Below, one piece after another: positions 53,545-64,000 of a stretch of DNA of 64,000 bases (the first letter of the stretch is position 1; every line of letters starts with the position of its first letter). Under the pieces are notes generated by a model. It saw only the letters and a list, made by a program, of their open reading frames with translations, had not been told where the DNA came from and did not search any database. The stretch covers positions 124,001-188,000 of the forward strand of contig NZ_JABWRP020000001.1 of NCBI RefSeq assembly GCF_014269035.2, in the 5' to 3' direction. The stretch is from Pseudomonas vlassakiae. GTDB taxonomy: Bacteria; Pseudomonadota; Gammaproteobacteria; Pseudomonadales; Pseudomonadaceae. The translations under genes were made by a program, and so were the position numbers.

Positions 53545-54621
53545 ATGCGCGAGCGACTTTTGGCGGCGGAGAAGGTGACCGGGATGCGCTGGCAAGGCGG
53601 CGCCCTGCACCTGCTCGACCAGCGCCTGCTGCCGTCGGAAGAACGCTGGCTGACCTGCGACAATGTCGCGCAGGTGGCGGCGGCGATCCGCGACATGGCT
53701 GTGCGTGGCGCCGCTGCCATCGGCATTGCCGCTGCCTATGGCCTGGTCCTGGCCCTAGAAGAGCGCCTGGCCCAGGGTGGCGACTGGGAAATGGACCTGG
53801 AAGAGGACTTCCTCAGCCTGGCCGAAGCCCGGCCCACCGCGGCCAACCTGTTCTGGGCGCTGAACCGCATGCGTGAGCGCCTGCTGCGGGTGCGTGGCGC
53901 CGAAGACGTGCTGGCCGCGCTGGAAGCCGAAGCGATTGCCATCCATGAAAGTGACCGCGAAGCCAACCTGACCATGGCCCAGCACGGTATCGAGCTGATC
54001 CGTCGCCACCAGGGCAACGAGCAGACCTTGCTCACCTACGGCAACGCCGGCGCCCTGGCCAGTGGCGGCATCGGTACGGCCCTGGGGGTGATTCGCGCCG
54101 GTTATCTGGAGGGGATGGTCGAGCGGGTGTACGCCGGCGAGACCCGCCCTTGGCTGCAGGGCTCGCGCCTGACGGCCTGGGAGCTGGCCAACGAGGGCAT
54201 CCCGGTGACGTTGTGTGCCGACTCGGCGCTGGCCCACCTGATGAAGACCAAGGGCATCACCTGGGTGGTGGTCGGCGCCGACTGCATCGCCGCCAATGGC
54301 GATATGGCGAGCAAGATCGGCACTTACCAGCTGGCCGTCAGTGCCATGCACCACGGCGTGCGCTTCATGGTGGTGGCGCCCAGCACCAGCATCGACCTCA
54401 ACCTGGCCACCGGTGAGGACATTCCGCTGGAGGAGCGTGAGGCCGATGAGTTGCTGGACTACGCCGGTACCCGTGTGGCACCGCCGGTAGAGGCGTTCAA
54501 CCCGGTGTTCGACGTGACCCCGGCCGACCTGATCGACGTGATCGTCACCGAGCGCGGCATCGTCGAGCGGCCGGATACCGCCAAGCTGGCCCAGTTGATG
54601 TGCCGCAAGCGGTTGCATTGA
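53545..54621 (+). CDS. mtnA: 5-methylthioribose-1-phosphate isomerase
   Basis: A 358-residue enzyme of the eIF2B-alpha/MtnA family. The motifs are [35 protein letters not shown] (catalytic Cys region in this family falls in this stretch in some members) and [20 protein letters not shown] with the catalytic Asp. It isomerises methylthioribose-1-phosphate to methylthioribulose-1-phosphate in methionine salvage. GGGGAGAGG precedes the ATG. No other mtn genes lie beside it. Confidence 0.94.
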   Translation: MRERLLAAEKVTGMRWQGGALHLLDQRLLPSEERWLTCDNVAQVAAAIRDMAVRGAAAIGIAAAYGLVLALEERLAQGGDWEMDLEEDFLSLAEARPTAANLFWALNRMRERLLRVRGAEDVLAALEAEAIAIHESDREANLTMAQHGIELIRRHQGNEQTLLTYGNAGALASGGIGTALGVIRAGYLEGMVERVYAGETRPWLQGSRLTAWELANEGIPVTLCADSALAHLMKTKGITWVVVGADCIAANGDMASKIGTYQLAVSAMHHGVRFMVVAPSTSIDLNLATGEDIPLEEREADELLDYAGTRVAPPVEAFNPVFDVTPADLIDVIVTERGIVERPDTAKLAQLMCRKRLH

Positions 54622-55038
54622 TCGGGGGTGGGGCGTGGGATTTTCAGCGCCTGTGATATCGAGCGCTGCCCGCGCGGCGCATCGCGGATAAATCCGCTCC
54701 TGCAAGGCAGGCAACCATGGCGTAACAGGTTCGGCACGTTGCAACAACTGTAGGAGCGAATTTATCCGCGATGCGCCGCGCGGGCGGCGCGCGGTCTTAC
54801 GGGCAACACAAAACTCAAGGCAAGCACCCTCGCGCCATATCTCCCCACCGCCCCGCCTTTGTGATAACATCCGGCAGTTTCCAAGACCGCCCACGAAGGC
54901 GGCCTTCATTGCGCAGATCCATGCAACAACTCATTGATTTGTCGTAAGTCGTCGCACCTCTATGCGTTGCGGCGGCGAGCTTCGTTCGGCCCTTGATGGA
55001 GCTGCGAAGTTTCACCAGAAAAAGGAATCAGGCTTCTC
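54622..55038. other. 417-base region between mtnA and gyrA
   Basis: The first 170 bases are the composite repeat. The remainder is the gyrA leader, with a possible -10 GATAAC at about 54863 and a small hairpin CCGCC-CACGAA-GGCGG at about 54885-54900. No gene is seen. Confidence 0.55.
54646..54790. repeat. Composite palindromic repeat upstream of gyrA
   Basis: A GCGCCTGTGATATCGAGCGCTGC half (54648-) leads into a long imperfect inverted repeat of about 38 bases: 54666-54704 and 54749-54786, with core GCGCATCGCGGATAAATCCGCTCCT. It combines the GATCGAGCGC family and the GCGGATAAATCCGC REP family. Confidence 0.78.
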
Positions 55039-57801
<2,763 letters not shown>

Positions 57802-57818
57802 GCAAGCGTGAACCCGAG

Positions 57819-57843
57819 CGGGGCGACCAAGGTCGCCCCGTTT
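57819..57843 (+). terminator. Intrinsic terminator after gyrA
   Basis: CGGGGCGACC-AA-GGTCGCCCCG (57819-57840) followed by TTTG, 17 bases after the stop. Confidence 0.82.
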
Positions 57844-57883
57844 GACTGATTACAGCAGGCAACGCGATTGTGGAATCTGCCCT

Positions 57884-58003
57884 TTGTGGGAGCGGCCTTG
57901 TGTCGCGAAAGGGTCGCGAAGCGGCCCCCCTGATTCCAGCGTCAACGCATGGATTGCCGGGGCTGCTTTGCAGCCCATTCGCGACACAAGGCCGCTCCCA
58001 CAA
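57884..58003. repeat. 120-bp palindromic repeat, copy 2
   Basis: A perfect 26-base inverted repeat (57884-57909 and 57978-58003), beginning TTGTGGGAGCGGCCTTGTGT, with the same internal organisation as 31544-31662. It lies between gyrA and serC. Confidence 0.85.
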
Positions 58004-58061
58004 GGGTGTTGTGCGGCCCGCAACTTAAGATTTTGTTCTATTTGGCAGAGCGAGAGTGGAT

Positions 58062-59147
58062 GTGAGCAAACGAGCCTTTAACTTCTGCGCAGGCCCTGCC
58101 GCGCTTCCTGACGCTGTGTTGCAGCGTGCCCAGGCCGAAATGCTGGACTGGAACGGCAAGGGCTTGTCGGTGATGGAGATGAGCCATCGCAGCGACGACT
58201 ACGTGGCCATCGCCGAAAAGGCCGAGCAGGACCTGCGTGACCTGCTGTCCGTCCCCTCGAACTACAAGGTCCTGTTCCTGCAGGGCGGTGCCAGCCAGCA
58301 GTTCGCGGAGATTCCGCTGAACCTGTTGCCGGAAAACGGCACTGCCGACTACATCGAAACCGGTATCTGGTCGAAAAAGGCGATCGAGGAAGCGCGCCGC
58401 TTTGGCACCGTCAATGTGGCCGCCAGCGCCAAGCCGTACGATTACCTGGCCATTCCGGGCCAGAACGAGTGGAAGCTGACCAAGAACGCCGCTTACGTCC
58501 ACTATGCGTCCAACGAGACCATCGGTGGCCTGCAGTTCGACTGGGTTCCGGAAACCGGCGACGTCCCGCTGGTGGTCGACATGTCCTCCGACATTCTCTC
58601 GCGCCCGATCGACGTTTCGCAGTACGGCATGATCTATGCCGGCGCGCAGAAGAACATCGGCCCGAGCGGGCTGGTGGTGGTGATCGTTCGTGAAGACCTC
58701 ATCGGCCGCGCCCGCAGCAGCTGCCCGACCATGCTCGACTACAAGGTCGCAGCCGACAACGGCTCGATGTACAACACCCCGGCCACTTACTCCTGGTACC
58801 TCTCGGGCCTGGTGTTCGAATGGCTCAAGGAGCAGGGTGGCGTCGAGGCCATGGAGCAGCGCAACCGCGCCAAGAAGGACCGCCTGTACGGCTTCATCGA
58901 CGCCAGCGAGTTCTACACCAACCCGATCAGCCACAACGCCCGTTCGTGGATGAACGTGCCTTTCCGCCTGGCTGACGAGCGCCTGGACAAGGCCTTCCTC
59001 GCCGGTGCCGATGCCCGTGGCCTGCTCAACCTCAAGGGCCACCGCTCGGTTGGCGGCATGCGCGCCTCGATCTACAACGCCCTGGGCCTGGACGCGGTAG
59101 AAGGCCTGGTGGCCTACATGGCCGAATTCGAGAAGGAGCACGGCTGA
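58062..59147 (+). CDS. serC: Phosphoserine aminotransferase
   Basis: A 361-residue PLP enzyme. FNFCAGPAALP at the N-terminus, the LFLQGGASQQFAEIPLNLLP phosphate-site region and the PLP-lysine segment YAGAQKNIGPSGL (Lys about 198) define SerC. It makes phosphoserine for serine synthesis and acts in pyridoxal-phosphate formation. The GTG at 58062 is preferred because the protein then begins VSKRAFNF. GTG at 58056 is also possible. Its stop overlaps the pheA start by one base. Confidence 0.96.
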   Translation: MSKRAFNFCAGPAALPDAVLQRAQAEMLDWNGKGLSVMEMSHRSDDYVAIAEKAEQDLRDLLSVPSNYKVLFLQGGASQQFAEIPLNLLPENGTADYIETGIWSKKAIEEARRFGTVNVAASAKPYDYLAIPGQNEWKLTKNAAYVHYASNETIGGLQFDWVPETGDVPLVVDMSSDILSRPIDVSQYGMIYAGAQKNIGPSGLVVVIVREDLIGRARSSCPTMLDYKVAADNGSMYNTPATYSWYLSGLVFEWLKEQGGVEAMEQRNRAKKDRLYGFIDASEFYTNPISHNARSWMNVPFRLADERLDKAFLAGADARGLLNLKGHRSVGGMRASIYNALGLDAVEGLVAYMAEFEKEHG

Positions 59148-60241
59148 TGTCCGAACAGGAACTCAAAGCCCTGCGCGTACGCATCGACAGCCTCGACGAA
59201 AAGATCCTCGAGCTGATCAGCGATCGCGCCCGTTGCGCCGAAGAAGTGGCGCGGGTCAAGACCGCGTCCCTGGCTGAAGGCGAGAAGCCGGTGTTCTACC
59301 GCCCCGAGCGCGAGGCCGCGGTGCTCAAGCGCGTGATGGAGCGCAACAAGGGCCCGCTGGGCAACGAAGAGATGGCGCGGTTGTTCCGCGAAATCATGTC
59401 CTCCTGCCTGGCCCTGGAGGAACCGCTCAAGGTCGCCTACCTCGGCCCTGAGGGCACCTTCACCCAGGCTGCGGCCATGAAGCACTTCGGCCATGCCGTG
59501 GTCAGCCGCCCGATGGCGGCCATCGACGAAGTGTTCCGCGAAGTGGCGGCCGGTGCCGTCAACTTTGGCGTCGTCCCGGTGGAAAACTCCACCGAAGGTG
59601 CGGTCAGCCACACCCTGGACAGCTTCCTCGAGCACGACATGGTGATCTGCGGCGAAGTCGAGCTGCGCATCCACCATCACCTGCTGGTGGGCGAGAACAC
59701 CAAGACCAACAGCATCACCCGCATCTACTCCCACGCCCAGTCACTGGCCCAGTGCCGCAAGTGGCTGGACGCGCACTACCCGAATGTCGAGCGCGTGGCG
59801 GTTTCGAGCAACGCCGAGGCGGCCAAGCGGGTCAAGGGCGAGTGGAATTCGGCGGCGATCGCCGGCGATATGGCGGCCAACCTGTATGGCCTGACTCGTC
59901 TGGCCGAGAAGATCGAAGACCGCCCGGACAACTCCACGCGCTTCCTGATGATCGGTCAGCAAGAAGTGCCGCCGACCGGCGATGACAAGACTTCGATCAT
60001 CGTCTCGATGAGCAACAAGCCAGGGGCGCTGCATGAGCTGCTGGTGCCGTTCCACGAGAACGGCATCGACCTGACCCGTATCGAAACCCGCCCGTCGCGC
60101 AGCGGCAAGTGGACCTACGTGTTCTTCATCGACTTCGTCGGCCACCACCGTGACCCGCTGATCAAGGCGGTACTGGAGAAGATCAGCCAGGAGGCCGTGG
60201 CGCTCAAGGTGCTGGGTTCCTATCCGAAGGCAGTGCTTTGA
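59147..60241 (+). CDS. pheA: Bifunctional chorismate mutase / prephenate dehydratase (P-protein)
   Basis: A 364-residue fusion. Residues 1-90 are an AroQ chorismate mutase helix (LRVRIDSLDEKILELISDRARC). About 95-275 is prephenate dehydratase, with the pattern AYLGPEGTFTQAAA and the catalytic SNSTRF-like motif read here as PDNSTRFLMIG. The last ~80 residues are an ACT domain (MSNKPGALHELLVPF, ESRPS-like motif ETRPSRSGKWTYVFFIDF) that binds phenylalanine. It makes phenylpyruvate and is feedback-inhibited. Confidence 0.97.
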   Translation: MSEQELKALRVRIDSLDEKILELISDRARCAEEVARVKTASLAEGEKPVFYRPEREAAVLKRVMERNKGPLGNEEMARLFREIMSSCLALEEPLKVAYLGPEGTFTQAAAMKHFGHAVVSRPMAAIDEVFREVAAGAVNFGVVPVENSTEGAVSHTLDSFLEHDMVICGEVELRIHHHLLVGENTKTNSITRIYSHAQSLAQCRKWLDAHYPNVERVAVSSNAEAAKRVKGEWNSAAIAGDMAANLYGLTRLAEKIEDRPDNSTRFLMIGQQEVPPTGDDKTSIIVSMSNKPGALHELLVPFHENGIDLTRIETRPSRSGKWTYVFFIDFVGHHRDPLIKAVLEKISQEAVALKVLGSYPKAVL

Positions 60242-60253
60242 TCTGAGGTTGTT

Positions 60254-60333
60254 GGGGCCGCTCCGCGCCCCTCGCGGCTGAAACCGCTCCCGTAGGAGCG
60301 GATTTATCCGCGATGGGCGGCAACGCCGCCCCA
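60254..60333. repeat. REP-related repeats between pheA and the tyrA/aroA gene
   Basis: A degraded copy (GGGGCCGCTCCGCGCCCCTCGCGGC) followed by GTAGGAGCGGATTTATCCGCGATGGGCGGC and a GGGCGGCAACGCCGCCC hairpin. Confidence 0.7.
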
Positions 60334-60378
60334 ATGGTCTCGCAGAACTGCCTAGATTTCTGAACAGGGTTCGCACCA

Positions 60379-62619
60379 GTGGTAAATGCAGCAAAAACCA
60401 AACCCGCGCCAATCATCGATCGCCTGGTCGTAGTCGGCCTCGGCCTGATCGGTGGCTCCTTCGCCAAGGGCCTGCGTGAAAGCGGCCTGTGCCGCGAAGT
60501 GGTCGGCGTCGATCTGGACGCCCCGTCGCGCAAGCTGGCTGTCGAGCTGGGCGTGGTCGACCGTTGCGAAGAAGACCTCGCGGCCGCCTGCATCGGCGCC
60601 GACGTCATCCAGCTCGCCGTGCCGATCCTGGCCATGGAAAAGGTCCTCGCCCGCCTGGCCCGGCTTGACCTCGGCAATGCCGTGATCACCGACGTCGGCA
60701 GCGCCAAGGGCAATGTCGTGCGTGAAGCGCGTGCCGTCTTCGGTGAGCGCCTGCCGCGCTTCGTGCCCGGGCACCCCATCGCCGGTTCCGAGCAGAGCGG
60801 GGTAGAGGCCTCCAACGCTGCCCTGTTCCGTCGGCACAAGGTCATCCTTACGCCGCTTGAAGAGACCGACCCCACCGCCCTGGCCCTGGTCGACCGCCTG
60901 TGGCGTGCGCTGGATGCCGATGTCGAACACATGCCGGTGGCGCGCCATGACGAAGTGCTGGCAGCCACCAGTCACCTGCCGCACCTGCTGGCCTTTGGCT
61001 TGGTCGATTCGCTGGCCAAGCGCAATGAAAACCTCGACATCTTCCGGTACGCTGCGGGAGGTTTCCGCGATTTCACGCGGATCGCCGGTAGCGACCCGAC
61101 CATGTGGCACGACATCTTCCTCGCCAACCGCGAGGCCGTCCTGCGCACCCTGGACACATTTCGCAGCGACCTCGACGCCTTGCGCGACGCAGTCGATGCT
61201 GGGGACGGGCACCAGCTGCTGGGTGTTTTCACTCGTGCACGCGTTGCCCGCGAGCATTTCAGTAAAATCCTGGCCCGCCGGGCCTATGTGGACGCTATGA
61301 ACGCCAACGATCTGATTTTCCTGGCCCAACCGGGTGGCCGCCTGACCGGGCGAATCCGCGTACCGGGCGACAAGTCGATTTCCCACCGTTCGATCATGCT
61401 CGGCTCGCTGGCCGAAGGCACGACCGAAGTCGAAGGTTTCCTCGAGGGCGAGGACGCCCTGGCGACCCTGCAGGCATTCCGTGACATGGGTGTGGTCATC
61501 GAAGGTCCGAACCATGGCCGCGTGACCATCCACGGCGTCGGCCTGCACGGCCTCAAGCCGCCACCTGGGCCGCTTTACGTCGGCAACTCCGGCACCTCGA
61601 TGCGCCTGCTCTCCGGCCTGCTGGCCGGCCAGCCGTTCGATGTCACCATGACCGGCGACGCCTCGCTGTCCAAGCGCCCGATGAACCGCGTGGCCAACCC
61701 GCTGCGCGAAATGGGCGCGGTGGTCGAGACTGGCCCCGACGGCCGACCGCCGCTGACCATTCGTGGCGGTAGCAAGCTGAAGGCGCTGACCTACACGCTG
61801 CCGATGGCCAGTGCCCAGGTCAAATCCTGCCTGCTGCTGGCAGGCCTGTACGCAGAAGGCAAGACCACCGTCACCGAGCCGGCCCCGACCCGTGACCACA
61901 CCGAGCGCATGCTGCGCGGCTTCGGCTACGCGGTCGAGAGCAACGGCCCGGTCGCCTCGCTGCAATCCGGTGGCAAGCTCACCGCTACCCGTATCGAAGT
62001 GCCAGCAGACATCTCGTCGGCGGCATTCTTCCTGGTGGCTGCATCGATTGCCGAAGGCTCCGAGCTGGTGCTCGAGCACGTCGGCATCAACCCGACCCGT
62101 ACCGGCGTGATCGACATCCTGCGCCTGATGGGCGGCGACATCACCCTGGAGAACCAGCGTGAAGTCGGCGGCGAGCCCGTGGCCGACCTGCGCGTGCGGG
62201 GTGCCAAGCTGAAGGGTATCGATATCCCTGAAGAGCTGGTGCCGCTGGCCATCGACGAATTCCCGGTGCTGTTCGTGGCCGCTGCCTGCGCCGAAGGGCG
62301 TACCGTGCTGCGTGGCGCCGAAGAGTTGCGGGTCAAGGAATCGGACCGCATCCAGGTGATGGCCGACGGCCTGATCACCCTGGGTATCCAGTGCGAGCCG
62401 ACCCCGGACGGCATCATCATCGAGGGAGGCCAGCTTGGCGGTGGCGAAGTGCACGGTCACGGTGACCACCGTATCGCCATGGCCTTCAGCGTTGCCTCGC
62501 TGCGTGCCAGCGCACCGATCCGCATCCATGACTGCGCCAACGTCGCCACCTCGTTCCCGAACTTCCTCAAGCTGTGCGCCGACGTCGGCATCCGCGTCGC
62601 CGAAGAGGGCAAAGCGTGA
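60379..62619 (+). CDS. Fused prephenate/cyclohexadienyl dehydrogenase and EPSP synthase
   Basis: A 746-residue fusion, known in pseudomonads as a TyrA–AroA protein. Residues 1-300 are the dehydrogenase (NAD motif [31 protein letters not shown]). From about 310 the EPSP synthase has [37 protein letters not shown] and [15 protein letters not shown]. One chain thus supplies the tyrosine branch and the shikimate enzyme that forms enolpyruvylshikimate-3-phosphate. It starts at a GTG. Its stop overlaps the cmk start (GTGA). Confidence 0.96.
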   Translation: MVNAAKTKPAPIIDRLVVVGLGLIGGSFAKGLRESGLCREVVGVDLDAPSRKLAVELGVVDRCEEDLAAACIGADVIQLAVPILAMEKVLARLARLDLGNAVITDVGSAKGNVVREARAVFGERLPRFVPGHPIAGSEQSGVEASNAALFRRHKVILTPLEETDPTALALVDRLWRALDADVEHMPVARHDEVLAATSHLPHLLAFGLVDSLAKRNENLDIFRYAAGGFRDFTRIAGSDPTMWHDIFLANREAVLRTLDTFRSDLDALRDAVDAGDGHQLLGVFTRARVAREHFSKILARRAYVDAMNANDLIFLAQPGGRLTGRIRVPGDKSISHRSIMLGSLAEGTTEVEGFLEGEDALATLQAFRDMGVVIEGPNHGRVTIHGVGLHGLKPPPGPLYVGNSGTSMRLLSGLLAGQPFDVTMTGDASLSKRPMNRVANPLREMGAVVETGPDGRPPLTIRGGSKLKALTYTLPMASAQVKSCLLLAGLYAEGKTTVTEPAPTRDHTERMLRGFGYAVESNGPVASLQSGGKLTATRIEVPADISSAAFFLVAASIAEGSELVLEHVGINPTRTGVIDILRLMGGDITLENQREVGGEPVADLRVRGAKLKGIDIPEELVPLAIDEFPVLFVAAACAEGRTVLRGAEELRVKESDRIQVMADGLITLGIQCEPTPDGIIIEGGQLGGGEVHGHGDHRIAMAFSVASLRASAPIRIHDCANVATSFPNFLKLCADVGIRVAEEGKA

Positions 62620-63302
62620 ATAGCCTGGCACCGGTCATCACCATCGACGGCCCAAGCGGCTCCGGTAAAGGGACGGTCGCCGGGCTGCTGGCCCGCGAGC
62701 TTGGCTGGCACCTGCTGGATTCCGGCGCGCTCTACCGCTTGCTGGCCTTCAACGCCAGCAATCACGGCGTCGACCTGACCAATGAAGAGCTGCTGACCAA
62801 GCTTGCCGCCCATCTGGATGTGCAGTTCATCGCCGCCCAGCCCGGTAAGCTTCAACAGACCATTCTCGAGGGCGAGGACGTCAGCCAGGTCATCCGTACC
62901 GAAACCGTCGGTGCCGGTGCTTCGATGGTCGCCTCGCTGCCGGCAGTGCGTGATGCGCTGCTGGAGCGCCAGCGCGCGTTCCGGGAAATGCCAGGCCTGA
63001 TCGCAGACGGTCGCGACATGGGCACCGTGGTGTTCCCGGACGCGCCGCTGAAGGTGTTCCTCACCGCCAGTGCCGAGGAGCGCGCCCGTCGCCGCTACCT
63101 GCAGTTGAAGGGCAAGGGCGAAGATGTTAGTCTGTCGAGTCTGCTAGATGAGATTCGTGCGCGTGATGAACGTGACACACAGCGTGCAGTGGCCCCGCTG
63201 AAACCAGCGGCCGATGCCATTCAGCTGGACTCTACCGAGTTGTCCATCGAGCAGGTGTTGCAACGTATCAGGAGCGAGCTCGCCCAGCGCGACTTGGTCT
63301 GA
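62616..63302 (+). CDS. cmk: Cytidylate kinase
   Basis: A 228-residue kinase. P-loop [20 protein letters not shown] (about residues 7-26), substrate segment [15 protein letters not shown], and [29 protein letters not shown]. It phosphorylates CMP and dCMP. The GTG at 62616 overlaps the fusion-gene stop. The arrangement cmk–rpsA is conserved in gammaproteobacteria. Confidence 0.96.
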   Translation: MNSLAPVITIDGPSGSGKGTVAGLLARELGWHLLDSGALYRLLAFNASNHGVDLTNEELLTKLAAHLDVQFIAAQPGKLQQTILEGEDVSQVIRTETVGAGASMVASLPAVRDALLERQRAFREMPGLIADGRDMGTVVFPDAPLKVFLTASAEERARRRYLQLKGKGEDVSLSSLLDEIRARDERDTQRAVAPLKPAADAIQLDSTELSIEQVLQRIRSELAQRDLV

Positions 63303-63367
63303 TAGCCAGGAAAGCAGGCGGGGGCACCAGTCAACGTCCTGCCGGCTTTCCTTTACTTAAAACAAAC

Positions 63368-63408
63368 CCACATTGTCTGGAATGTGGCGATGGGCGTCTG
63401 TTTCGCCC
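63368..63408 (+). promoter_or_regulatory. rpsA leader with two hairpins
   Basis: CCACAT-loop-ATGTGG (63368-63387, with GGA in the loop) and GGGCG-TCTGTTT-CGCCC (63392-63408) are followed by single-stranded GAATCTACAGGAATTAAA before the ATG. The layout recalls the E. coli rpsA leader, where S1 represses its own translation through such stem-loops. Confidence 0.5.
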
Positions 63409-63426
63409 GAATCTACAGGAATTAAA

Positions 63427-64000
63427 ATGAGCGAAAGCTTTGCAGAACTCTTTGAAGAAAGCCTGAAAACCCTCAATCTTCAGCCGGGTGCCATCATCTC
63501 CGGTATCGTTGTCGACATCGACGGCGACTGGGTTACCGTACACGCTGGCCTGAAGTCCGAGGGCGTCATCCCGCTCGAGCAGTTCTACAACGAAGCTGGC
63601 GAGCTGACCATCAAGGTCGGTGACGAAGTTCACGTTGCGCTGGACGCGGTCGAAGACGGCTTTGGCGAAACCAAACTGTCCCGTGAAAAAGCCAAGCGCG
63701 CCGAGTGCTGGATTGTTCTGGAAGCAGCTTTCGCCGCCGAAGAAGTGGTCAAGGGCGTTATCAACGGTAAGGTTAAGGGCGGCTTCACTGTCGACGTTAA
63801 CGGCATCCGTGCGTTCCTGCCGGGCTCCTTGGTTGATGTCCGCCCAGTGCGCGACACCACCCACCTGGAAGGCAAAGAGCTGGAATTCAAGGTCATCAAG
63901 CTGGACCAGAAGCGCAACAACGTTGTCGTTTCCCGTCGCAGCGTGCTGGAAGCCGAGAACTCCGCCGAGCGCGAAGCCCTGCTGGAAACCCTGCAGGAAG
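63427..64000 (+). CDS. rpsA: 30S ribosomal protein S1 (5' part, partial)
   Basis: The first 191 codons of S1, running off the window. It begins [21 protein letters not shown]. Two S1 RNA-binding domains are visible at about residues 18-90 ([26 protein letters not shown]) and from about 105 ([34 protein letters not shown]). S1 delivers mRNA to the ribosome. AGGA at the expected distance supports the start. Confidence 0.97.
   Translation, partial: MSESFAELFEESLKTLNLQPGAIISGIVVDIDGDWVTVHAGLKSEGVIPLEQFYNEAGELTIKVGDEVHVALDAVEDGFGETKLSREKAKRAECWIVLEAAFAAEEVVKGVINGKVKGGFTVDVNGIRAFLPGSLVDVRPVRDTTHLEGKELEFKVIKLDQKRNNVVVSRRSVLEAENSAEREALLETLQE

Noticed and set aside
60352..62631. A 759-codon frame antisense to the tyrA–aroA fusion
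   Set aside because: Same shadow effect. The plus-strand fusion has all family motifs.

Overview
This is a contiguous stretch of a high-GC gammaproteobacterial chromosome. It almost certainly comes from the Pseudomonas putida group. The reasons are the gene order fumC–DUF2059–bolA–trhO and SDR–mupP–ubiG–mtnA–gyrA–serC–pheA–aroA/tyrA–cmk–rpsA, the tyrA–aroA fusion, the rsmI-type CsrA gene, the NAGGN osmolyte operon, and dense REP palindromes built around a GCGGGTTTACCCGC core. I see no prophage, insertion sequence, CRISPR array, rRNA or tRNA. Almost all of the window is conserved core genome.

Layout. 1-6 kb: end of a LysR-type regulator, an FKBP lipoprotein, a DUF1232 membrane protein preceded by an inverted pair of DnaA boxes, a small HTH gene pair, an EAL phosphodiesterase whose 3' end runs into a REP element, and the periplasmic protease Prc. 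6-13.4 kb: a quinone oxidoreductase, then a six-gene unit on the minus strand (binding protein, phosphodiesterase/phosphatase-superfamily enzyme, two permeases, ATPase, HAD phosphatase) with a divergent GntR/HutC regulator. This looks like an import-and-dephosphorylate system for an unknown organophosphate. 13.4-20 kb: MscS-type channel, M18 aminopeptidase, RluA-type pseudouridine synthase and minCDE. 20-27 kb: envelope genes (LpxL-type acyltransferase, patatin, MlaA-like protein with a secreted hydrolase, GH17 glucanosyltransferase). 27-37 kb: orphan glycine-betaine-type binding protein, DUF485–actP acetate permease, SDR, rsmI, and the three-gene N-acetylglutaminylglutamine amide (NAGGN) operon.

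37-54.6 kb: mnmC, polyphosphate:AMP phosphotransferase, a RarD-type permease, fumC, DUF2059, bolA, trhO, a DsbA-family protein, an ABC exporter, a membrane GGDEF-EAL protein, a TenA/PqqC-like putative metalloenzyme, an SDR, mupP (peptidoglycan recycling), ubiG and mtnA. 55-64 kb: gyrA, then the serine/aromatic amino-acid series serC–pheA–tyrA/aroA–cmk and the start of rpsA.

Functional themes are envelope maintenance and recycling (prc, lpxL, MlaA-like, mupP, minCDE), osmotic stress (NAGGN genes, betaine binding protein, MscS channel), c-di-GMP turnover (two proteins), and translation or tRNA modification (mnmC, trhO, rluA, rpsA). Several intergenic regions carry readable regulatory structure: palindromic operators, a possible Pho box, an Hfq/Crc-type A-rich motif, intrinsic terminators and an rpsA leader. 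Two ~120-bp palindromic repeats at about 31.5 and 57.9 kb are the same element, and their arms differ by a compensatory base-pair change. Gene functions are assigned from visible motifs and recalled families, with no database search.
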